From Pseudoteredinibacter isoporae (GTDB lineage Bacteria; Pseudomonadota; Gammaproteobacteria; Pseudomonadales; Cellvibrionaceae), in the NCBI RefSeq assembly GCF_011602085.1, contig NZ_JAAONY010000002.1, positions 248,001-312,000 on the forward strand: a stretch of DNA of 64,000 nt. Reading direction: 5' to 3'. A program made the translations under genes and the position numbers. Below are positions 58,493 through 64,000 of this stretch, piece by piece. The number at the start of each line of letters is the position of its first letter. The stretch's first letter is position 1. The notes under the pieces were generated by a model. That model saw only the letters and a list, made by a program, of their open reading frames with translations, was not told where the DNA came from and ran no database searches.

Positions 58493-59044
58493 TTATTTTT
58501 TGGCCGCGACGGCATAAATACCCGGCGCATTGCGTAAATACCCCTGGTAATCCAGTCCCGCACCAAAAATAAAACGATCACCAACAGTGACGGCATGAAA
58601 ATCAATATTGATGTCTTTCTTCGCGCGCGAGTGCTTCTTTTCAACCAGCACACCGGTAAGAACTTTACTGGCACCCTGCTCCAGACAATATTCCTGCAAG
58701 GAGTGCAAACTGTTGCCCATATCAAAAATATCGTCGAGCAATAAAACACTGCGCCCTTCAATGGAAATTTGTGACAGCGCCGGCCAGCGCGTTTCCTGCT
58801 TGCCACTCGGGCCAGAAGCCGCATTGACATATTCCAGCTGCAACTGGAAATCCAGCATAGGCAACAGCTGACCACAGGTCACCAGCCCCCCATTCATAAT
58901 ACACAACAGTAAGGGGTTCTGATCATGCAGCTGCTTGCGAATGCCCTTCGCCATATGTTGCACGCCCTTTTCCAAGGCTTCAGCACTGTGCAAACACTCA
59001 GCGTTATCCCACACCGCCTGCAGCTTTTTATCCACCAGTTTCAT
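58493..59044 (-). CDS. hpt: Hypoxanthine-guanine phosphoribosyltransferase
   Basis: 183 aa type I phosphoribosyltransferase. The PRPP loop VLLLDDIFDMGNSLHSL (about residues 95-111) has the expected pair of aspartates and the conserved small-residue turn. Other family elements are LLCIMNGGLVTCGQLL (about 45-60) and GDRFIFGAGLDYQGYLRNAP (about 154-173). It would convert hypoxanthine and guanine to IMP and GMP, using hypoxanthine released by the neighbouring thioinosine phosphorylase. It starts two bases downstream of the MscS stop, within an apparent mscS-hpt-mtip operon. Confidence 0.9.
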   Translation of the reverse strand: MKLVDKKLQAVWDNAECLHSAEALEKGVQHMAKGIRKQLHDQNPLLLCIMNGGLVTCGQLLPMLDFQLQLEYVNAASGPSGKQETRWPALSQISIEGRSVLLLDDIFDMGNSLHSLQEYCLEQGASKVLTGVLVEKKHSRAKKDINIDFHAVTVGDRFIFGAGLDYQGYLRNAPGIYAVAAKK

Positions 59045-59045
59045 A

Positions 59046-60158
59046 TCAAGACTGCCCTGCCGGAGGCTCTGTGCTCATGGCATTTAAATGAATGGTTGAT
59101 GTCGGGTAGGCACACTCGGCACCATTGGCCGCGATAATGTCGAGAATCTTTAGCAGCACGTCCTGTTTGACTTCGTGGTAGTGCGCCCAATTTACGGTCT
59201 TGGTAAAGGTGTACACAAAAAAGTCGAGAGAAGACGGCGCAAATGCATTGAAGTTCACCATCAAGGTTTGGTTATGATCGATCTCATCATGATTCTCCAG
59301 CATAGCCTTCACATCATTCACAATCGCGGTGACTTTAGCGGCATCGTCATAACGAATCCCGATGGTTTCGTATATACGGCGGTTTAGCATGCGCGACGGA
59401 TTTTCCAGAGAAATCTGGGTAAACGTCGAGTTAGGCACATACAATGGACGTTTATCAAAGGTCCGAATACGGGTCAGGCGCCAGCCAATATCCTCTACGG
59501 TTCCTTCAATATTCTTATCCGGGGAGCGCACCCAGTCACCCACCTTAAAGGGACGGTCCATATAAATCATCAAGCCACCAAAAAAATTGGCCAGCAAATC
59601 TTTCGCGGCAAAACCCACCGCCAAACCACCGATACCACCAAAGGCCAATACGCCCGAGACGCTATACCCCAGGGTTTGCAGCACCACCAAAACCGACGTG
59701 ATGATGACAGACACCCGCAGCAACTTGCCCATGGCCGTTACCGTGGTTTGATCCAGAGGCTGATGGGTATATTCCGGGTCCGTCAGGTTTTTCTCAGCAC
59801 GGCTGATAAAGCGCACCAGAAACCAGGCGATCAACGCCACCACACCCACTTCACGGATAGGCCCAACCGCCTGCAGAAGATTAACCTCGGATTGGCCAGC
59901 AGAAATTTCCATCGCCCAGCACAAACCGATCAACCAGATAAACCAGCGTACAGGTTTCTGGGCGGCTTCGATCAACGCATCGTCCCACAGGTTTTTACTT
60001 TTGGCCGCGTGGGCCATTAAGCGATTGAAAATAATCCGAGCCGCGAATGCGGCCAACAAGGTCGCCAGTACGATAATAAATACTTCAACGATCCAGGTGT
60101 TCTCCCGCCCGGTGATCTCAGACAGCCAATCCGGGATGGAAATCGCAGAATACTTCAT
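59046..60158 (-). CDS. MscS-family mechanosensitive channel
   Basis: 370 aa small-conductance mechanosensitive channel. It has about four N-terminal transmembrane helices and the pore helix with GIGGLAVGFAAKDLLANFFG (about residues 174-193), the TM3 motif that lines the pore. The beta-domain has DRPFKVGDWVRSPDKNIEGT (about 201-220) and the C-terminal alpha/beta domain follows. The extra helices before the pore give it the length of YnaI/YbdG-type channels rather than of MscS (286 aa). AGAGG precedes the ATG. It opens under hypo-osmotic stress to release solutes. Confidence 0.92.
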   Translation of the reverse strand: MKYSAISIPDWLSEITGRENTWIVEVFIIVLATLLAAFAARIIFNRLMAHAAKSKNLWDDALIEAAQKPVRWFIWLIGLCWAMEISAGQSEVNLLQAVGPIREVGVVALIAWFLVRFISRAEKNLTDPEYTHQPLDQTTVTAMGKLLRVSVIITSVLVVLQTLGYSVSGVLAFGGIGGLAVGFAAKDLLANFFGGLMIYMDRPFKVGDWVRSPDKNIEGTVEDIGWRLTRIRTFDKRPLYVPNSTFTQISLENPSRMLNRRIYETIGIRYDDAAKVTAIVNDVKAMLENHDEIDHNQTLMVNFNAFAPSSLDFFVYTFTKTVNWAHYHEVKQDVLLKILDIIAANGAECAYPTSTIHLNAMSTEPPAGQS

Positions 60159-60328
60159 TTGCCTCTAATCCTTTGAAATGGTCTTGTCTCGAACCTTTCG
60201 CATCGGTCCGAGTTAATTATTCGTGAACAGCGGTTTACTTAGACGATGGGCCAGCCAACTTGGTTTTGAACGCATGCCCTGAAAACATGCTTCTAATCGC
60301 ACAAACCAGCAACGCAAGGCTTCTCAAT

Positions 60329-61363
60329 CTAGGCAAGCATCTCTTCGGCAACTTTGACACCAGCCTGCCACTGTTTATCCCCCTGCAAATCGCTCCACTG
60401 CCACTGGCGGCGAGCTAACATGCGCGAGAGGCGCTCCCGGCTCTTGGGGCTGAACTCATAATTTTCGAGGGATTGGGCAACTTCCAGAGCTCCCTCGCGG
60501 TTATTACACACCAGCACCATATCGCAGCCGGCATCCAAAGCGGCCTCGGCGCGCTCAGCGTAGCTGCCCGCCTGCACGGCACCTTCCATACTCAAATCGT
60601 CACTGAAGATCACACCGTCAAAGCCCAGATCCTTGCGCAGACGTTGCTGCAACCAGTGCTTTGAAAAGCCCACGGGTTGATCGTCAATCTGGCTGAAAAT
60701 AATATGTGCTGGCATTACCGCATCAAGTTGGTTCAGCAGCAGCTTGAAAGGCGCCAGATCACGCTCGGCAATATCCGCCCAGGGGCGATCATCCACCGGT
60801 AAAGTCAGATGGCTGTCTTCCTGAACGGCACCGTGCCCCGGGAAATGTTTTCCGGTGGTGGCCATACCCGCCGCTGACATACCACGCATAAAAGCGCCCG
60901 CCAGGCGAGTTACTTCATCGGGCTTATCGGAAAAGGAGCGATCGCCAATGATGCTGGAAAAACAGTCATCCACATCCAACACCGGAGCAAAGCTGATATC
61001 GATGCCACAGGCCATCACTTCACTGGCCATCAGGTAGGCCAGTTGCTCGGCTTCCTGTTCAATATTGTCAGAAGAGCGGGCACGATCACGCAATCTCTGC
61101 ATCGGTGGCAGCCGGTTAAAACCGTCTTCCTGCAAACGCTGGACGCGCCCCCCTTCCTGATCAACCGCAATGATAATATCGGGGCGCTGCTCGCGAATGC
61201 TTTCCACCAATCGGCACAACTGGGCTCGATCGGCGTAATTGCGCTTGAATAAAATCAAACCGCCGACACAGGGCTTCTGCAAAAAGTGAACATCTTCCTG
61301 TGTCAGCTCCAGTCCAGCGACATCCATCATTAAAGGCCCGGGGCCCATCGTTGCTTTCGTCAA
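60329..61363 (-). CDS. nagZ: Beta-N-acetylhexosaminidase NagZ
   Basis: 344 aa GH3 glycosidase that removes N-acetylglucosamine from anhydro-muropeptides during cytoplasmic peptidoglycan recycling. The signature KHFPGHGAVQEDSHL (about residues 170-184) contains the His/Asp acid-base dyad, and the nucleophile Asp is in DGVIFSDDLSMEGAVQAG (about 254-262). FAPVLDVDDCFSSIIGDRSF (about 127-146) is also diagnostic. The start is uncertain: TTG at 61363 has a modest AAGAG upstream, and ATG at 61348 is only five codons downstream without a clear ribosome-binding site. It lies next to psrA, as in pseudomonads. Confidence 0.94.
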   Translation of the reverse strand: MTKATMGPGPLMMDVAGLELTQEDVHFLQKPCVGGLILFKRNYADRAQLCRLVESIREQRPDIIIAVDQEGGRVQRLQEDGFNRLPPMQRLRDRARSSDNIEQEAEQLAYLMASEVMACGIDISFAPVLDVDDCFSSIIGDRSFSDKPDEVTRLAGAFMRGMSAAGMATTGKHFPGHGAVQEDSHLTLPVDDRPWADIAERDLAPFKLLLNQLDAVMPAHIIFSQIDDQPVGFSKHWLQQRLRKDLGFDGVIFSDDLSMEGAVQAGSYAERAEAALDAGCDMVLVCNNREGALEVAQSLENYEFSPKSRERLSRMLARRQWQWSDLQGDKQWQAGVKVAEEMLA

Positions 61364-61393
61364 ATCAACATCTCTTCAATAAGCAGACCGAAT

Positions 61394-62074
61394 TTAAAGG
61401 GCTATGCCCTCCGGGCTTGCAGGTGAAGCCGGGATTTGCATCATTCGGGTTAAGGTGGGAATCAATAATTCAAGGGCACGTTCAACGCCGCTGTGTTCAG
61501 CAAAGTTATCTTCGATAATGCCTTGAATGGAATCAATACTGGAGAGCGTAAACACCGTAGCCCCCAGCAGGAAATAAAGCTGCCAGTAAAAATCCACCGG
61601 ATTAATGCCGGGCAAAGTCTCTCGCAGTAAATTCAGGAAACGGCGATATAAATCACCATACTGACTCACGATAAAACGACGCAAATGCCCCTGGGATTGC
61701 GTATAGGCCATGCCCAGCAGGCGCATAAAGCGCTGTAACTCCAATACCTGTTCGGCCTGGTTCAGACCCGGTTTCGCGGCAACAGTTTCCATCAGCGTAC
61801 TGAACAGGCAGCGAAACATCGCTTCAACCTCAACCTGATCACTGCCCTGTAGGCGATCAAGATTGCTGGCCAACTGCTTGCAAAAGGGATCCAGAATGCG
61901 TGCAAAGACCGCCTGGATCAGTGCCTTTTTAGAACCAAAATGATAATTCACTGAAGCCAGATTTACGCCAGCGGCTGTTGTTATTGTGCGCAGAGAGGTC
62001 TCCGCATAGCCCCGCTCGGCAAATAGAACGCTCGCGGCATCGAGAATACGTTCTACGGTTTCTTTTTGGGCCAT
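61394..62074 (-). CDS. psrA: PsrA-like TetR-family regulator
   Basis: 226 aa TetR-family regulator. The N-terminal HTH reads ETVERILDAASVLFAERGYA (residues 4-23) and AGVNLASVNYHFGSKKALIQ (about 37-56), nearly the same as Pseudomonas PsrA, which binds long-chain fatty acids and controls beta-oxidation genes and rpoS. The ligand domain continues with the family's FARILDPFCKQLASNLDRLQ. The location next to nagZ fits that identity. AAGG lies four bases before the ATG. A sigma-70 promoter with consensus spacing lies 36 bp upstream. Confidence 0.88.
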   Translation of the reverse strand: MAQKETVERILDAASVLFAERGYAETSLRTITTAAGVNLASVNYHFGSKKALIQAVFARILDPFCKQLASNLDRLQGSDQVEVEAMFRCLFSTLMETVAAKPGLNQAEQVLELQRFMRLLGMAYTQSQGHLRRFIVSQYGDLYRRFLNLLRETLPGINPVDFYWQLYFLLGATVFTLSSIDSIQGIIEDNFAEHSGVERALELLIPTLTRMMQIPASPASPEGIAL

Positions 62075-62519
62075 TCAGCCTTTCCAGTTTTTCTACAGAC
62101 AAGGAGCTGAAAATACTGAGCTGCCCAGTGCTTGTCAAGGGCTCAGCAATGCTCAGGAAAAGCCTTGTGAGCATGTACAAAACTGGGTTTTCCCTGCACC
62201 TTTACGAAGCAAAACGTCTATTTTTTAGACAATCTTATTATGTACAGAATCCTGTATAGAACGTTAATGTTTAAACAACTTTGGCCCGATTTTTTCCCAC
62301 AATTAAAACTTCAACAAAATGAATCAATTAGCGGGGGCCATCACGAATGCCATGATTAAGATCAAATTATGGCGCTTAAAGTCATGACCTCAAACACTGT
62401 ACAAGCCGCCCCACCGTGGTATTTTGCGCATCAAGCAATGAAAATTTGATCGAGCAAAGCCCCGTTATCTGTAGCCTTTAGCAATCGCAAGAAATATGTA
62501 CGTTTGGAGGTAATACGCA
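62075..62519. other. Divergent intergenic region psrA-like / DUF6763-like gene
   Basis: 445 bp without a gene. It holds the psrA-like promoter, the short dyads TACAG-AATC-CTGTA (62243-62256) and GTTTAAAC (62269-62276), and a 240-bp A+T-rich leader to the plus-strand gene. The lexA and sulA genes found after psrA in pseudomonads are not here. Confidence 0.5.
62110..62138 (-). promoter_or_regulatory. Sigma-70 promoter of the psrA-like gene
   Basis: On the minus strand TTGACA (62133-62138) and TATTTT (62110-62115) are separated by exactly 17 bases. The -10 would lie 36 bp before the ATG, giving a short leader. Confidence 0.6.
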
Positions 62520-62837
62520 ATGGCAAATCAACTCCCAATCATTGGTGATTGGTACAACGACCTAGCCTTGGGACAGATTTTTGAAGTGGTAGCCATTGAT
62601 GAACATGCGGCAACCATCGAAATACAATACGCCGATGGCGGTCTGGGTGAATACGACATGGATTCCTGGCAGCAACTGACTATTGGGCCAGCGGAAGCAC
62701 CAGAAGATGCCGCCGCCGGTTATGAAATGAGCCAGGAAGACAGCTATGTCGGCGATGAAGTTCTGGTTCCCATGGACGGTGGGAATCCCCTCGCTTCGAT
62801 TGAACCCGAAAGCTTTACCGGCTTCGATGATTTTTAA
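62520..62837 (+). CDS. Small acidic protein, DUF6763-like
   Basis: 105 aa acidic cytoplasmic protein without signal or membrane segment. The N-terminus PIIGDWYNDLALGQIFEVVA and IEIQYADGGLGEYDMDSWQQ read like a small SH3-like or Tudor-like beta domain (about residues 5-55), followed by a disordered acidic tail with many Glu and Asp. This layout fits the DUF6763 family of pseudomonads and marine gammaproteobacteria, of unknown function; the family name is given from recall. GGAGG lies nine bases before the ATG. It stands alone, followed by a long hairpin. Confidence 0.75.
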   Translation: MANQLPIIGDWYNDLALGQIFEVVAIDEHAATIEIQYADGGLGEYDMDSWQQLTIGPAEAPEDAAAGYEMSQEDSYVGDEVLVPMDGGNPLASIEPESFTGFDDF

Positions 62838-62910
62838 TTCTGTCTCACACGACCAGAAGTCTCACGCTATTTAATAGAGGAACAAGGATGTAACAGCCCC
62901 CTTCGCACTC

Positions 62911-62938
62911 AGCAGGTATTTCCTAAACAATACCTGCT
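62911..62938 (+). terminator. Hairpin after the DUF6763-like gene
   Basis: A perfect 10-bp stem, AGCAGGTATT with AATACCTGCT, and an 8-base loop begins 73 bp after the stop. The T-run comes only 14 bases later (CTTTTTATTT), so termination may be imperfect. Confidence 0.55.
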
Positions 62939-63119
62939 CTGTATGGACCTCTTTTTATTTCCTAAAACTGATTCATCCTTCAAAGATTTCGAGCCTTTCC
63001 GCAACTTCGTCAATTCCCCAAATGCGCTCCTTTTAACAGAGCGTATGATTGCGCTTTGTTTCTTAGGCAATGGCTTGCTAAGCTAGCGCTTTTGCCATGA
63101 CGGACACAGCAAAAGAGCC

Positions 63120-64000
63120 ATGATAATAATCCCAACCGAGAAACCGATTGATTGGCGTCGCCCCCCTATAGCCGTTATTGCACTTATCCTGATCAACATT
63201 GCCATCTTCGCCTTTTACCAAAGCGGCGATCACGGCAAATACCTGCGCGCCTATGAACTTTACGAGAGCAATGAATTTGCCCAGTTTGAAGCAGCAGCCT
63301 ATCTGAACTACCGCAAGCAGAATGGCATCCTGCAAGGTGACCCGGAACTGTATGATCAACTTAGCAATCAATTCGACAACGATCCCAGCTCCCTTAGCCA
63401 GGTAATATTATTAGACCGGGATTTCCTCGCCTATCTCAGCAAAGAACGTCATCAATGGATACCAAAGGACAAGCTGGCCAGCTGGGATCAAGTACGCCCA
63501 AACATAGAGCGTAATATTGCCGGCATCAGCAGCATTGAACTTGGACTGATTCCCCAACACAGCAGCCTGATTACCGTGTTCAGCCATCAGTTCTTGCATG
63601 GCGACATTATGCATCTGGTTGGCAATATGCTGTTCCTGTTTATCTGTGGCTTTGCCGTGGAAGCGGCCATTGGCCCTCTGCGCTTTCTATTGCTTTATAT
63701 TGCCAGCGGTGTTGGTGCAGGCTTGATTTACAGTGGGATTGAAGTCGCCTCCAGTCGAGGTGGCATACCTTTGGTTGGCGCTTCAGGGGCCATCTCCGGT
63801 GTGATGGCCATGTACCTCATGCTGTTTCGCCTGAAAAAAATCGAGTTCTTTTATTGGATTCTGATCTTTATTGGCTATTTCCGCGCGGCGGCCCTGTTTA
63901 TTCTGCCACTCTATATCGCTAAAGAACTAGCGCAGTACTTTTTCTCCGACGACAGTCAAGTCGCTTATATGGCCCATGTTGGGGGCTTTATCTGCGGTGC
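63120..64000 (+). CDS. Rhomboid-family intramembrane serine protease, 3' end outside window
   Basis: At least 293 codons, still open at the window end. The N-terminus IIIIPTEKPIDWRRPPIAVI leads into a first transmembrane helix (about residues 17-33), then a soluble loop of about 120 residues, then the rhomboid core. The core contains TVFSHQFLHGDIMHLVGNML (about 157-176, with the HxxxxHxxxN oxyanion residues), the catalytic serine in LVGASGAISGVMAMYLM (about residue 219) and the catalytic histidine in YMAHVGGFICG (about 284). It would cleave membrane-spanning helices. The loop after the first helix is unusually long for a bacterial rhomboid such as GlpG. No strong ribosome-binding site precedes the ATG. 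Confidence 0.9.
   Translation, partial: MIIIPTEKPIDWRRPPIAVIALILINIAIFAFYQSGDHGKYLRAYELYESNEFAQFEAAAYLNYRKQNGILQGDPELYDQLSNQFDNDPSSLSQVILLDRDFLAYLSKERHQWIPKDKLASWDQVRPNIERNIAGISSIELGLIPQHSSLITVFSHQFLHGDIMHLVGNMLFLFICGFAVEAAIGPLRFLLLYIASGVGAGLIYSGIEVASSRGGIPLVGASGAISGVMAMYLMLFRLKKIEFFYWILIFIGYFRAAALFILPLYIAKELAQYFFSDDSQVAYMAHVGGFICG

Noticed and set aside
62243-62256. LexA box (TACAG-AATC-CTGTA)
   Set aside because: LexA sites in this group need CTG-N10-CAG; this dyad has inverted order and wrong spacing.

Overview
The window is a chromosomal stretch of a marine-type, Gram-negative gammaproteobacterium (G+C near 50%). It carries TonB-dependent and porin outer-membrane proteins, LolCDE, Na+-NQR, a 2-methylcitrate operon of the acnD/prpF type and a PsrA-like regulator. 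The order lolCDE, PilZ protein, sthA, nqrM/apbE/nqrFEDCBA, gap, mfd, csiV-like, thioinosine phosphorylase, nagZ, psrA closely resembles, from memory, the Pseudomonas aeruginosa region around nqr-gap-mfd-psrA. This points to the Pseudomonadales/Cellvibrionales part of the Gammaproteobacteria; genus cannot be fixed from sequence reading. No rRNA, tRNA, IS element, prophage or CRISPR array was seen.

Layout. 0-9 kb: the end of an RNase II gene, tesB, an A+T-rich orphan membrane-anchored protein, cysB divergent from a TauE/SafE permease, a 5'-nucleotidase, a TetR regulator, a low-molecular-weight phosphatase/arsenate-reductase-like protein, a polysaccharide deacetylase-like protein lacking one canonical metal histidine, and a LysE exporter. 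9-16.2 kb: the minus-strand propionate operon gntR-prpB-prpC-acnD-prpF, with a good sigma-70 promoter flanked by two TTGT/ACAA palindromes that look like operators for its GntR regulator. 16.4-21.6 kb: DUF2062 protein, lolCDE, PilZ protein, small exported protein.

21.6-41 kb looks like an accessory block inserted in the Pseudomonas-like backbone. It has three parts. The first is a minus-strand cluster of TonB-dependent receptor, nitrilase, aldoxime dehydratase and AraC regulator (21.6-27.2 kb), which reads as an outer-membrane-uptake-linked aldoxime to nitrile to carboxylate pathway and is the most unusual system here. The second is a porin and a Na+/alanine-glycine symporter. The third is a nearly complete glycine/serine catabolic operon glyA-sdaA-gcvT-gcvH-gcvP-lipA, divergent from a LysR regulator with a clear LysR-type inverted repeat between them. 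Two small envelope proteins follow.

41-64 kb returns to the backbone: sthA, nqrM, apbE and nqrA-F, long-form gap, mfd, csiV-like, a cold-shock protein with a structured leader, purine salvage genes, an MscS channel, nagZ, psrA-like, a DUF6763-like acidic protein, and a rhomboid protease running off the window end.

Functionally the window joins propionate and C1/glycine catabolism, Na+ energetics (NQR, Na+ symporter), NAD(P)H balancing and envelope maintenance. Several genes were assigned starts internal to the longest open frame because a Shine-Dalgarno sequence and family length support them; these are stated per entry.
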